A DNA stretch of 64,000 nt from assembly GCA_944321465.1 (NCBI GenBank), contig CALULL010000012.1, positions 28,318 to 92,317 on the forward strand. The letters are read 5' to 3'. The translations under genes and the position numbers were made by a program. Origin of the DNA: an uncultured Bacteroides sp. (GTDB lineage: Bacteria; Bacteroidota; Bacteroidia; Bacteroidales; Bacteroidaceae). Under the pieces are notes generated by a model that ran no database searches, had not been told where the DNA came from, and worked only from the letters and a program-made list of their open reading frames with translations. This document shows positions 35,706 through 44,547 of the stretch, one piece after another. How positions within the stretch are numbered: the stretch's first letter is position 1; each line of letters starts with the position of its first letter.

Positions 35706-37544
35706 ATGAGGAAAATAGCATTATTCATGTTGGTGACCGTAATGAGCCTTTGCGCTTTGGCCGATGACAAGGTTTCGTTCACCGCTACTGCCCCCGAGGC
35801 TGTGGCGGTGGGAGACCAGTTCAGGCTGTCCTACACGGTGACGACACAAAACGTGAGAGACTTCCGCGTCCCCTCCTTCAAGGGCTTTGACGTGCTTATG
35901 GGGCCAAGCCCAAGCAGGCAGAGCAGTGTGCAGATAATAAACGGTAAGACCACCTCAACCCGCAGCATCACCTACACCTACATCCTGATGGCTACGGCCG
36001 AGGGCAGCTATACCTTGCCTGCCGCCAGTATCGTGGCCGATGGCGAGCAGATGTTGTCCAACGCAGTCGAAATAAAGGTACTGCCTGCCGACAAGGCCGC
36101 CGCCAGCGGCACAGGCTCCTCGCAAAGCAATGGACGCACAGGCACAAGCCGGGCTTCGGCCTCTTCCGTAGCCGACTCCGACCTCTTCATACGCGCTACC
36201 GTCAGCAAGTCATCCGTCTACGAGCAAGAAGCCTTCCTGCTTACCTACAAGATATACACGTTGGTAGACTTGCGGGGATTCGATAACGTGAAACTGCCCG
36301 ACTTCAAGGGTTTCCATTCGCAAGAGGTCGAGTTGCCGACCAACCGCCGATGGTCGCTTGAACACTACAACGGACGCAATTACCAGACCACCATTTACCG
36401 CCAGTTCGTCCTCTTCCCCCAGCAGGCAGGCAAGCTTACGATAGAGCCAGCCCGCTTTGATGCCTCCGTAGCAAGGGCTATGCAGACAATAGACCCCTTC
36501 GAAGCGTTCTTCAACGGCGGAAGCAACTACATGGAGATAAAGAAGCCACTCATCACTCCCCGCATCACCATCGATGCCAAACCCCTTCCCGCTGGTAAGC
36601 CTGAAGGTTTTTCGGGAGGTGTGGGCGACTTCAACATCTCGGCAACCATAAGTAGCAACAGCGTCAAGACCAACGATGCCGTCACGCTGAAACTCATCAT
36701 CTCTGGCACCGGAAACATGAAGCTGATGGATACCCCCGAAGTGCACTTCCCCGAGGAGTTTGAAATCTACGACCCCAAGGTCGACAATAAGTTCCGGCTC
36801 ACCAACAATGGCCTGTCGGGCAATCAGGTCATAGAGTACCTCGCCATACCCCGCACCGAGGGCGACTACACCATACCGCCCGTACAGTTCAGTTACTTCG
36901 ACTGCAAGAGCCAGACCTACAAGACCCTCTCCACCGAAGCATTCCCCCTGCATGTTGAGAAGGGCAGTGGAGACGCAACCCAAGTCGTTGCCAACTTCGT
37001 CAGCAAGGAAGACCTGAAGGTACTCAACCAGGACATACGCTACATCAAGCTCGGCGACGTCAGCCTATCTCCCCGGGGCCGCTTCTTCCTTGGCTCCCTG
37101 GCCTGCTGGCTGTGGTACGTCGTGCCTGCCTTGGCATTCGTCGTCCTGTTCGTTCTCTATCGCAAGCAGATAGCTGCCAATGCCAACCTTGCTTACGTTC
37201 GCACCAAGAAGGCCAACAAGATGGCCGTCAAGCGGCTGAAGTCGGCAGGACGGCTACTCGCCGAAGGCAAGCAAAACGACTTCTACGACGAAGTACTGAA
37301 AGCCCTTTGGGGATACGTGGCCGACAAGCTGAGCATCTCCACTTCGAGTCTCACCAAGGATAACGTGGCCGACAAGTTGCGTCAGCATGGCGTGGACGAC
37401 ACGCTCGTGGGCGATTTCCTCAGCTTGCTCGATACCTGCGAGTTCGCCCGCTTCGCTCCGGGCGAGGGCACACAAGGCATGGACAAGGTATATGCCGCCG
37501 CGCTCGACGTGATGGGCAAAATGGAAAACTCTATAAAACGATGA
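35706..37544 (+). CDS. batD: BatD, large exported Bat protein
   Basis: 612 residues with a signal peptide (1-19), several periplasmic beta-sandwich domains (the first begins VSFTATAPEAVAVGDQFRL), a membrane helix near 462-482 (WLWYVVPALAFVVLFVLY) and a cytoplasmic helical domain at the C-terminus (LWGYVADKLSISTSSLTKDN). This is the BatD/oxygen tolerance layout. The final domain resembles the one in the product of 31752-32831. It overlaps batE by 4 bp. Confidence 0.9.
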   Translation: MRKIALFMLVTVMSLCALADDKVSFTATAPEAVAVGDQFRLSYTVTTQNVRDFRVPSFKGFDVLMGPSPSRQSSVQIINGKTTSTRSITYTYILMATAEGSYTLPAASIVADGEQMLSNAVEIKVLPADKAAASGTGSSQSNGRTGTSRASASSVADSDLFIRATVSKSSVYEQEAFLLTYKIYTLVDLRGFDNVKLPDFKGFHSQEVELPTNRRWSLEHYNGRNYQTTIYRQFVLFPQQAGKLTIEPARFDASVARAMQTIDPFEAFFNGGSNYMEIKKPLITPRITIDAKPLPAGKPEGFSGGVGDFNISATISSNSVKTNDAVTLKLIISGTGNMKLMDTPEVHFPEEFEIYDPKVDNKFRLTNNGLSGNQVIEYLAIPRTEGDYTIPPVQFSYFDCKSQTYKTLSTEAFPLHVEKGSGDATQVVANFVSKEDLKVLNQDIRYIKLGDVSLSPRGRFFLGSLACWLWYVVPALAFVVLFVLYRKQIAANANLAYVRTKKANKMAVKRLKSAGRLLAEGKQNDFYDEVLKALWGYVADKLSISTSSLTKDNVADKLRQHGVDDTLVGDFLSLLDTCEFARFAPGEGTQGMDKVYAAALDVMGKMENSIKR

Positions 37545-38395
37545 AGACACTTATGAACAAGTTTGCACTAATCTACTTACTGCTGTCGATAGCTGCCGCC
37601 CCCAGTCTCCGGGCGCAAGAAGCCACCACCGAGTCACCCGCAGCCGACACTTTGGCCGCTTTGCCTGCCGAGCACTTCGCTTCTCAGGTCCAGGGAGATA
37701 CCCTGGCCGTCAGCAAGGCGCAGGCCGATAGTGCCTACATTCGTGGCGATTATGCTTCGGCCATACAGTCCTACGAACTCCTGCTGGCTACTGGCGAGGC
37801 TGCCATGCTCTACTACAACTTAGGCAACTGCTACTACAAGACCGATGACATAGCCCGCGCCATACTGAACTATGAACGCGCTCTCCTGCTAAGCCCCGGC
37901 AACGCCGACATACGGGCCAACCTGGAGATAGCCCGTGCCAAGACCGTCGACAAGATAGAGATCATTCCCGATGTCTTCTTCGTCTCTTGGTTCAAGTCGC
38001 TGATGAACCTGCTCGGCTCCGACGCATGGGCACGCCTGGGCCTGACGTTCTTCTTCCTGCTGTTGGCCTGCGCCTTCCTTTTCTTCTTCTCCAAGCGCGT
38101 ATCGCTCAAGAAGACAGGCTTTGCCCTCGGCCTCTGTTGCTTAGTCCTGTCGATACTGTCCAACGTCTTTGCCAAGGTGCAGAAAGACAAACTTGTCGAC
38201 CGTCGCGAAGCCATCGTCCTCACGCCCAGCGTCACGGTGCGCAGCACCCCCGCCGAGAGTGGCACGAGTCTCTTCATCTTGCACGAAGGCTGCAAGGTAG
38301 GCATCAAGGACGACAGCATGAAGGCATGGAAAGAAATCAGCCTCGACGATGGCAAAGTGGGCTGGATACCCGCCTCGTCCATCGAGACCATCTGA
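37541..38395 (+). CDS. batE: BatE, TPR and SH3-like membrane protein
   Basis: 284 residues: signal peptide, TPR pair (DYASAIQSYELLL, LYYNLGNCYYKTDDIARAILNYERAL), two membrane helices near 165-205 (LGLTFFFLLLACAFLFFF) and a C-terminal SH3-like domain (VTVRSTPAESGTSLFILHEG to VGWIPASSIE). Last gene of the operon, followed by two hairpins. Confidence 0.9.
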   Translation: MKTLMNKFALIYLLLSIAAAPSLRAQEATTESPAADTLAALPAEHFASQVQGDTLAVSKAQADSAYIRGDYASAIQSYELLLATGEAAMLYYNLGNCYYKTDDIARAILNYERALLLSPGNADIRANLEIARAKTVDKIEIIPDVFFVSWFKSLMNLLGSDAWARLGLTFFFLLLACAFLFFFSKRVSLKKTGFALGLCCLVLSILSNVFAKVQKDKLVDRREAIVLTPSVTVRSTPAESGTSLFILHEGCKVGIKDDSMKAWKEISLDDGKVGWIPASSIETI

Positions 38396-38444
38396 GAGGA
38401 CTCGATAAGAAAAACCGTCGTGATGACGTTAATGCTGTTTTTGC

Positions 38445-38529
38445 CGGACGCATTTCTCAATGCGTCCGAGCAAGGGTAAAGTGTTAGGTCTGCCATCGTC
38501 GCTTACGCGTCCGGTGGCAGACTTTTTTT
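38445..38529 (+). terminator. Double hairpin terminator after batE
   Basis: First a perfect 10-bp stem CGGACGCATT with a TCTC loop (38445-38468). Then GTCTGCCA (38488-38495) pairs with TGGCAGAC (38515-38522), running straight into seven T residues. The MITE-like copy 2 begins immediately after the T tract. Confidence 0.85.
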
Positions 38530-38530
38530 A

Positions 38531-38731
38531 TCCCAAATCGGTCATTAGAGTCCAAAGCGATATCGTTCTGCTGCCGTGCAGATTGTCCGCCACCTTTGCC
38601 GAAGGCGTAGCGGGCTACGCCGAGACAAAGCGGCAGACAAGATGCCGGTAGCAGGGCGAAAGGGCTTGGAAAGCCCCCTAAAGATAAGCCTATACTCATT
38701 GTGGGCGGTCTAATGACCGATTGGGGTTAAA
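38531..38731. repeat. MITE-like element copy 2, full length (about 201 bp)
   Basis: Termini AATCGGTCATTAGA (38536-38549) and its inverted copy (38709-38722), the right one followed by GGGGTTAA. Inside, a left arm (38564-38590) and a right arm (38632-38658) are largely complementary and enclose CTTTG/CAAAG and a perfect GGCGTAGC/GCTACGCC hairpin (38603-38621). GGGCTTGGAAAGCCC forms a further small hairpin. No coding sequence. The remaining 38732-38900 stretch is GC-rich with at most a degenerate trace of the 22-bp repeat near 38778-38830. Confidence 0.87.
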
Positions 38732-38900
38732 CCCCAAACGGCTTCCAAATATACGTGCGAGGGGATGTGAAGACGACGGCAGACGCAAGTGCGGGCGGAG
38801 GCATCGGCGGTGCAGCTCGAGCAGGCGGGCGCAGACGGAGTGGCGGCGGACCGATAACATAAATTAAAGCGGGGGCGGGCGATGCAGAGGGTTTTCGCTC

Positions 38901-38908
38901 TATCTTTG
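38901..38908 (+). promoter_or_regulatory. -7 promoter element of the MATE/dinB pair
   Basis: TATCTTTG, 51 bp before the ATG at 38960. Confidence 0.5.
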
Positions 38909-38959
38909 CAGGCGTTTTCAGGATTAATGTCTTACGGTTTCAGTACTTATTAGGTTATT

Positions 38960-40324
38960 ATGGCAACGATGCGAGAGATGACGGAGGGCAGGACGCTTCC
39001 GCAGATTTTCAGTTTCACGCTTCCCCTGTTGCTGGGCAATCTGTTGCAACAGACGTATTCGATGGTAGATGCCGCCATCGTGGGTAGGTTCTTGGGCATC
39101 AATGCGCTGGCTGCGGTGGGGGCGAGCACGTCGGTTGTGTTCCTCATTCTTGGTTTCTGCAACGGCTGCTGTGGCGGCTTCGGCATCCCGGTGGCGCAGA
39201 AGTTTGGTGCGCGGGACTATGCTACGATGCGCCGCTGCGTGGCCGTCAGCCTCCGCCTGGCGGCGGTGATGTCGGTGGTGCTGGCGGTGGTCACGAGCCT
39301 GGCGTGCGGGGACATCCTGAGGCTGATGCGCACGCCGGAGGCTATCTTCGAGGGGGCTTACTACTATCTGCTCATCACCTTCATAGGCATCCCGTGCACG
39401 TTTTTCTACAATTTGCTGTCGTGCATCATCCGTGCTTTGGGCGACAGCAAGACGCCTTTCTGGTTCCTGCTGTTGTCCACGGTTCTGAACATCGTGCTCG
39501 ACTTGTTTTGCATCCTTGTTCTGCACTGGGGGGTTGCGGGGGCGGCCATTGCCACGCTGGTGTCTCAGGCTGTGTCGGCGGTGCTGTGCTACCGGTACAT
39601 GTTGCGCCACTTCGAGGTGCTGCGTACCACGCCCGAGGAGCGGAGGTTCAGTTGGCCGCTGGCGCGTACCTTGTTGTATATAGGTATGCCGATGGGCTTG
39701 CAGTTTTCTATCACGGCCATCGGGAGCATCATGCTTCAGAGCGCGAACAATGCGCTGGGCACGGCTTGTGTGGCTGCTTTCACGGCGGCGATGCGCATCA
39801 AGATGTTCTTCATCTGCCCCTTCGAGAGTCTGGGTATGGCGATGGCTACGTTTGCAGGGCAAAACTATGGGGCGGGCCGCCCCGAGCGTGTGTGGCAGGG
39901 CATCAAGTCAAGCGGCTTGCTGATGGCTGTCTACTGGCTGTTCACGCTTGCGGTGCTGGTGCCGGGGGCGCAGTGGTTGGCCCGGCTGTTTGTCGATGCG
40001 GGTGAGACGGAGATTCTCTACGACGCTGCGCTGTTCCTGCACGTGTCGGTGACGTTCTTCCCTGTGCTGGGTGTGTTGTGCATCCTGCGCTACACCATCC
40101 AAGGCGTAGGGTTTACGAACCTGGCGATGCTCTCGGGCGTGTCCGAGATGGTGGCCCGAGTGCTGGTGAGTGTCGTGGCCGTTCCGGCGTTCGGTTACCT
40201 GGCCGTATGCTTTGGCGACTCTACGGCATGGGTCTTTGCCGATATCTTCCTCATTCCTGCTTTTGTGTTTGTCTACCGTCGCATCTCGCGCGTCCGCACC
40301 GTGCCTAGGGTGGCTGGACGTTAG
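38960..40324 (+). CDS. MATE-family efflux transporter
   Basis: 454 residues with twelve predicted membrane segments in two MatE halves. The first begins FSFTLPLLLGNLLQQTYSMVDAAIVGRFLG and the second near GMPMGLQFSITAIGSIMLQ; quoted parts are shortened. The MVDAAIVGRFLG and QNYGAGRPERVWQG motifs are typical of the family. It exports organic cations or drugs using Na+ or H+ gradients; the substrate is unknown. dinB follows after 34 bp. Confidence 0.9.
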   Translation: MATMREMTEGRTLPQIFSFTLPLLLGNLLQQTYSMVDAAIVGRFLGINALAAVGASTSVVFLILGFCNGCCGGFGIPVAQKFGARDYATMRRCVAVSLRLAAVMSVVLAVVTSLACGDILRLMRTPEAIFEGAYYYLLITFIGIPCTFFYNLLSCIIRALGDSKTPFWFLLLSTVLNIVLDLFCILVLHWGVAGAAIATLVSQAVSAVLCYRYMLRHFEVLRTTPEERRFSWPLARTLLYIGMPMGLQFSITAIGSIMLQSANNALGTACVAAFTAAMRIKMFFICPFESLGMAMATFAGQNYGAGRPERVWQGIKSSGLLMAVYWLFTLAVLVPGAQWLARLFVDAGETEILYDAALFLHVSVTFFPVLGVLCILRYTIQGVGFTNLAMLSGVSEMVARVLVSVVAVPAFGYLAVCFGDSTAWVFADIFLIPAFVFVYRRISRVRTVPRVAGR

Positions 40325-40358
40325 GCTGGTGTGCGGTCTTCATGCGGGGAGATGCCAT

Positions 40359-41438
40359 ATGGACGAGCGCAAAATCATACATATCGACATGGATGCCTTC
40401 TACGCTTCGGTGGAGCAGCGGGACAATCCCGGGCTGCGGGGCAAGCCTGTCGCCGTGGGGCACGCCGAGGCGCGCGGGGTGGTGGCCGCCGCCAGTTATG
40501 AGGCACGCCGCTATGGCGTTCGTTCGGCCATGTCGTCACGCAAGGCGCTCAGGCTGTGTCCGCATTTGGTGTTCGTGCCAGGGCGCATGGAGGTCTACAA
40601 GGCTGTATCGGGGCAGATACACGAAATCTTCCATGAGTACACGGACCTTGTAGAGCCTATCTCGCTCGACGAGGCTTTCCTGGACGTGACGGTGAACAAG
40701 GCGGGCATGGAGCTGGCAGTCGACATTGCTCGAGAGATAAAGCATAAGATTCGCGAGCGGCTTCACTTGGTGGCCTCGGCCGGGGTGTCCTGTAACAAGT
40801 TTTTGGCCAAGATAGCTTCGGACTACCGTAAACCCGACGGGCTGTGCACCATTCATCCGTCGCAGGCGTTGGAGTTTACGGCGGCACTGCCTGTGGAGAG
40901 TTTCTGGGGCGTGGGTCCGGTGACTGCGCGCAGGATGCATAGCCTGGGCATCTATACTGGCGGGCAGCTACGTGCGTGTTCGCGTCAGTTGCTGGTGAGC
41001 GAGTTTGGCAAGGTGGGCAACGTGTACTACGACTTCGCCCGCGGGATAGACCCCAGGCCTGTGGAGCCGGTACGGGTGCGCAAGTCCATAGGCTGCGAGC
41101 GCACGCTGGAGCGCGACATTTCGCTGCGGTCGAGCGTCATCATTGAGCTATATCATGTAGCCGTCGAGTTGGTGCGCCGCTTGGAGGGGAAGGACTTCCG
41201 AGGCAACACGCTGACGCTGAAGATAAAGTTCCATGACTTCAGTCAGATAACGCGCAGCCTGACGCAGGAGCATGAGTTGGTGTCGCTCGATGTTATCTTG
41301 CCGCTGGCCAAGAGGCTGCTTCGCGAGGTGGACTACGAGCATCACCCCATACGGCTCATCGGCCTCTCGGTGTCCAATCCGCACGAGGGCGAAGGGCAGC
41401 GGCAGGCGTGGCGGCAGCTGCGGTTCGACTTCGGATGA
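40359..41438 (+). CDS. dinB: DNA polymerase IV
   Basis: 359 residues from the ATG at 40359; the open frame extends further upstream only as a shadow of the MATE gene. Y-family motifs: HIDMDAFYASVEQRD (first metal Asp), EPISLDEAFLDVT (catalytic Asp-Glu), GVSCNKFLAKIASDYRKPDGL, the HhH region WGVGPVTARRMHSLGI and the little-finger domain to the end. It performs error-prone bypass synthesis. It lacks a C-terminal clamp-binding peptide that I can identify. It converges on the next gene with a 10-bp gap. Confidence 0.93.
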   Translation: MDERKIIHIDMDAFYASVEQRDNPGLRGKPVAVGHAEARGVVAAASYEARRYGVRSAMSSRKALRLCPHLVFVPGRMEVYKAVSGQIHEIFHEYTDLVEPISLDEAFLDVTVNKAGMELAVDIAREIKHKIRERLHLVASAGVSCNKFLAKIASDYRKPDGLCTIHPSQALEFTAALPVESFWGVGPVTARRMHSLGIYTGGQLRACSRQLLVSEFGKVGNVYYDFARGIDPRPVEPVRVRKSIGCERTLERDISLRSSVIIELYHVAVELVRRLEGKDFRGNTLTLKIKFHDFSQITRSLTQEHELVSLDVILPLAKRLLREVDYEHHPIRLIGLSVSNPHEGEGQRQAWRQLRFDFG

Positions 41439-41448
41439 GGAGGCAACC

Positions 41449-42012
41449 TCAGTGTGTCGCGCTGGCAGAGGGGAACTTGGCCGTCAGGGAGTCGCCATAG
41501 TTTTTCAGCACCTCGCGTGTACGTTCGCGCCGTTTCTTTCCCTTGAAGTCCCAGAAGTCTTTCGTAAAAATCTTCATGAAGTCGCTTCCCGTAGGGCGCG
41601 GTGCGCCGTGGGCGTAGATGGGGAGGAGGCGTTTGTAGTACTTGTAGAAAGGGTCGTTGCGCCAGGTGTATTCGTCTATCTTTATTTTCCGTTGCCGTAT
41701 CGGGTCCCAGTCGTAGGGTGTATTGGCCGTGTAGGGGAAGAGCGTGATGATGGTTTTTGTCCTGCCGTCTTCGTGTGTGGTGGCAGGCAACGAGACGTCG
41801 AAGTCGAGCCACGGCTTGTTCATGCTTCCGCGCAGCTGTAGGCTTGTTCCTGTGCTGTCTGTCGGGCTTTCGAGGCGCAGGCTTCCTCTTTCGGGGTCTT
41901 GCAGCCATTGGTGCAGGCGGGCAGAATCTTGCGATGTCCACGTCTGTGCCATCAGCGTAGGTGCGTAGGCAAGTGCCATTAGCAAGAGGGGCGGGGCGAG
42001 TCGCAGGTTCAT
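41449..42012 (-). CDS. Small secreted protein of unknown function
   Basis: 187 residues from the ATG at 42012, which starts a signal peptide (MNLRLAPPLLLMALAYA, cleavage after LMAQ). The rest is rich in charged and aromatic residues (YDWDPIRQRKIKIDEYTW, FTKDFWDFKGKKRRERTREV) with no motif that I recognise. It lies 28 bp after the DUF3078 gene, so an envelope role with it is plausible. Confidence 0.65.
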   Translation of the reverse strand: MNLRLAPPLLLMALAYAPTLMAQTWTSQDSARLHQWLQDPERGSLRLESPTDSTGTSLQLRGSMNKPWLDFDVSLPATTHEDGRTKTIITLFPYTANTPYDWDPIRQRKIKIDEYTWRNDPFYKYYKRLLPIYAHGAPRPTGSDFMKIFTKDFWDFKGKKRRERTREVLKNYGDSLTAKFPSASATH

Positions 42013-42040
42013 GGGCAGGGGCGGCATGTGGCCGGATGGA

Positions 42041-43468
42041 TTACCACGCGTAGTTCAGTCCGAAGCTAAGTATCTCGTTGAGCTGGAAGTAGCTGTTCCC
42101 CACGGTGGGGGCGGAGCTGTCATCGTAGCGGGCAAAGACGTAGATTTTGGTCGACAGGTAGCGGTTGAGTACGAAGTTCAGCGTGTTCTCCCACTCGATG
42201 CGCGTCCATCGGTAGCTGGTCTGGAAGTTGAGGCGCGATGTCAGGGTGATGGACGAGATGATGGTCCACGTCAGCGTAGGCTGTATCTGCGAGCCGAAGT
42301 TGTGCTGCGTGCGCTGTCCTTCGTTCAGGCCAAAACTGGTCTCGTTGACATCTGGGTTGCCCACATGGCGCAGCATGTAGGTGAGCGGAGCTATAAAGAC
42401 GGACAGCTCCAGGTTCTTCTGTTTCAGCTTGTAGTCCATACCAAGGCTGGTCGACCAGTCGAGCGGGGCGAAGAAGGCTGCCTTCAGCACCTGGCTGTTG
42501 GCATCGTAGCTGTGGCAGAACTGCGTCTTTAGCTCGGTGGAGAAGGTGTAGTACCATTTGTTTGCGGCCTGAATGCCCAGCTTGCTGTATAGGCGGAACA
42601 GGTCGGTGTTTACCAGATAGTTGTGATACTGGTCCGAAGGGGCAGAGTTGAAGCCCAGCTTCATGTCGAGCAGGTTCTCCCAGACCACTTGTTCGCGGTC
42701 GTTGTAGTTGGCAAACAGCTGCAGGTTGGCCAGTAGCGAAACTGTGCTTTCGCCACCCTTGTACCAGTTCTTTGAGAAGTAGTTCTGGCTGAATTGGAAA
42801 GAGCCGTTGCCTCCCGTCTGCCACCAGTTGGGTTTGCGGATAACGATGCTTACGTCCTCGTTTACCTGTAGCATGTGCTCGTTGGTGAACAGGCGGATGA
42901 CGGCGGGCTTGGTTGAGGGACTTTTCAGCACGACGTTGTGGAACAAGCTGTCTTGCGCAATGTCTTTGGAGTACAGCGACACGATGTGTGGATTGCTCAA
43001 ATAGGCATGAAGCAGCGTGCGGTCCATCAGGCGTTCGTCATCCTTGCGCCACACGGGCGACAGGGTGTCGCTCTGCAGGAAGGTGTAGTAGGGCAGGTCG
43101 CGGTTTGCACGGACGGCGGGCTGGGGTGCCCATTGCAACTTGGAGATGTGCTCGTAGGGCCTGTCGTCGTAGTAGAGGGGCAGGAACAGTCTGTAGAAGC
43201 GGGGGGTGGAGGCGATGTATCGCTCGGGTGTTGCCGGGTCGTTGAGATAGGACAGTACGCCCAGGTATTGTTCGTACAGGTACGAGGTGGTGTCTATGCG
43301 CTGATCCTTGTCCAGTTTCAGCAGGAGGCAGTCTCTTAAAAGGCCGGGCAAGGTGTCTGTCTTTTCTTTGGCGGACTGCCCGCCTTCCTCTGTAGGCAAT
43401 GCATGTCCATAAGCACCGGCCATGCTGCTAAGTATCACTGATAGTACAACCACGCAGAACTTCTTCAT
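42041..43468 (-). CDS. DUF3078-type outer-membrane beta-barrel protein
   Basis: 475 residues with a signal peptide (1-23). The DUF3078 hallmark WWQTGGNGSFQFSQNYFSKN with NWYKGGESTVSLL occurs near 225-255, followed by amphipathic strands to the C-terminus, which ends in an aromatic residue (LNYAW) as in outer-membrane barrels. The specific function is unknown. A TATTTTTG box lies at 43486-43493. Confidence 0.8.
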   Translation of the reverse strand: MKKFCVVVLSVILSSMAGAYGHALPTEEGGQSAKEKTDTLPGLLRDCLLLKLDKDQRIDTTSYLYEQYLGVLSYLNDPATPERYIASTPRFYRLFLPLYYDDRPYEHISKLQWAPQPAVRANRDLPYYTFLQSDTLSPVWRKDDERLMDRTLLHAYLSNPHIVSLYSKDIAQDSLFHNVVLKSPSTKPAVIRLFTNEHMLQVNEDVSIVIRKPNWWQTGGNGSFQFSQNYFSKNWYKGGESTVSLLANLQLFANYNDREQVVWENLLDMKLGFNSAPSDQYHNYLVNTDLFRLYSKLGIQAANKWYYTFSTELKTQFCHSYDANSQVLKAAFFAPLDWSTSLGMDYKLKQKNLELSVFIAPLTYMLRHVGNPDVNETSFGLNEGQRTQHNFGSQIQPTLTWTIISSITLTSRLNFQTSYRWTRIEWENTLNFVLNRYLSTKIYVFARYDDSSAPTVGNSYFQLNEILSFGLNYAW

Positions 43469-43485
43469 ACCACTTGTTTTGACGG

Positions 43486-43493
43486 CAAAAATA
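43486..43493 (-). promoter_or_regulatory. -7 promoter element for the DUF3078 gene
   Basis: Minus-strand TATTTTTG, 18 bp before the ATG. Confidence 0.5.
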
Positions 43494-43624
43494 AGTCTAT
43501 TTGTTTAAAGTACAAAATGGAAAGTCAAGGTCGGAGCTTGTAAAGGGGCTGGACGCGGCAAGGCGCACATCCGGGCGGGGGTTGCTCTGGGGGTGTGCGC
43601 CTTATTGTTCGGGTGGACTTGGGA

Positions 43625-43705
43625 GGCAGGCCTGTGCCCTTCTTCGGGCAGGCCTGTGCCGACGGGAGGGTACACCTGTGCTGTGAAGGGGGGAAAGGTG
43701 TGGGC
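43625..43705. repeat. 22-bp-period dyad array, locus 5
   Basis: Copies at 43625 and 43647 are identical in their 14-bp core (GGCAGGCCTGTGCC). A third, GGTACACCTGTGCT, is at 43669 and a weak fourth at 43692. The spacing is 22 bp (23 before the last). The array lies between the end of the acidic PepSY-like gene and the promoter of the DUF3078 gene. Confidence 0.8.
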
Positions 43706-43713
43706 GGTTTTCG

Positions 43714-44385
43714 TCAATCCTCTCCGTCGTCCCACTCGTCGTCGCCCTCGTCGAAGCGGTCTTCCCCGTCGTCTTCGTGGTGGCGGCGGCTGTGGCGGCG
43801 GGTGTCGTCCCACTCGTCGTCGCCTTCGTCGAAGTGGTCTTCGCCGTCCTCGCACCAATGGCCTTTGTCGCGGGCATCGTCCCACTCGTCGTCGTAGAAA
43901 CGTCGCAGGAGGTCTCCGCCGTTGCCCATCAGCAGCACGTACTCCTGCCCCCGGTGTCTCACCTGCACAGCGTAGCTCGTGCCCCGTCTGTCCTCGAAGG
44001 CTTTGTTGTCGTTGTCGTCTATGTCCCGGAAGGGTATCCCGAGGTGTTCCAGCCCCTCGACCACGGTGCGGGGCAAGCGGTCGCGGTCTATCTCCCACAG
44101 CGTGCGCAGCCACTGGCCGTCGGGGCCGAAGACTGCTATCTTTTCCGTTCCCCGGTGCTTCATCTTCACCTCGATGAAACCGTCGTCGTAGTCCTGGTCC
44201 AGGATGCGTGCGTCGGGGTAACGCTTCTGTACAAATGCGCGTGGGCCGTCGTCGGTTCTCGGGGAAGCCGGTGTGCTGTTGGTTGTTGCCGGGCGGTCGG
44301 CAGCTGTGGCGTGCCGGCATTCCGAACCGTAGCAAAGCCCGCCCCAGGCGGCGCAGAGCGCAAGCAAACGTAGGTGTGTAGTCAT
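43714..44385 (-). CDS. PepSY-like secreted protein with acidic repeated tail
   Basis: 223 residues from the ATG at 44385 (signal peptide MTTHLRLLALCAAWGGLCYG). The middle has two PepSY-like (DUF2874) units: YPDARILDQDYDDGFIEVKM with KIAVFGPDGQWLRT, and a second near VQVRHRGQEYVLLM. The last 60 residues are an Asp/Glu/His-rich tail in which a GEDxFDEGDDEWDD block occurs twice, also visible as a direct DNA repeat. Such a tail could bind divalent metal. The function is unknown. Confidence 0.75.
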   Translation of the reverse strand: MTTHLRLLALCAAWGGLCYGSECRHATAADRPATTNSTPASPRTDDGPRAFVQKRYPDARILDQDYDDGFIEVKMKHRGTEKIAVFGPDGQWLRTLWEIDRDRLPRTVVEGLEHLGIPFRDIDDNDNKAFEDRRGTSYAVQVRHRGQEYVLLMGNGGDLLRRFYDDEWDDARDKGHWCEDGEDHFDEGDDEWDDTRRHSRRHHEDDGEDRFDEGDDEWDDGED

Positions 44386-44426
44386 TGCTCTTGGTGTATT
44401 GGGAGTGTGTAGCTTGTTCTTACTCA

Positions 44427-44540
44427 AATCGGTCATTGGACCGCCCGATGAGTATAGGGTTACCTCTTTGGGGCTTTCCAAGCTCTTTCGTTCTGCTGCC
44501 GTGCAGATTGGCTTGTCGCTTTGGACTCTAATGACCGATT
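44427..44540. repeat. MITE-like element copy 3 (114 bp, inverted orientation)
   Basis: Termini AATCGGTCATTGGA (one change) at 44427 and TCTAATGACCGATT at 44527-44540. On the reverse strand it shares GTCCAAAGCGA, GCTTGGAAAGCCCC and CCTATACTCAT with copy 2. It keeps only the right-hand hairpin arm: its 22-bp module is the exact reverse complement of the left-arm module in copy 2. It begins 8 bp beyond the rseP stop and may end rseP transcripts. Confidence 0.85.
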
Positions 44541-44547
44541 GGATTTT

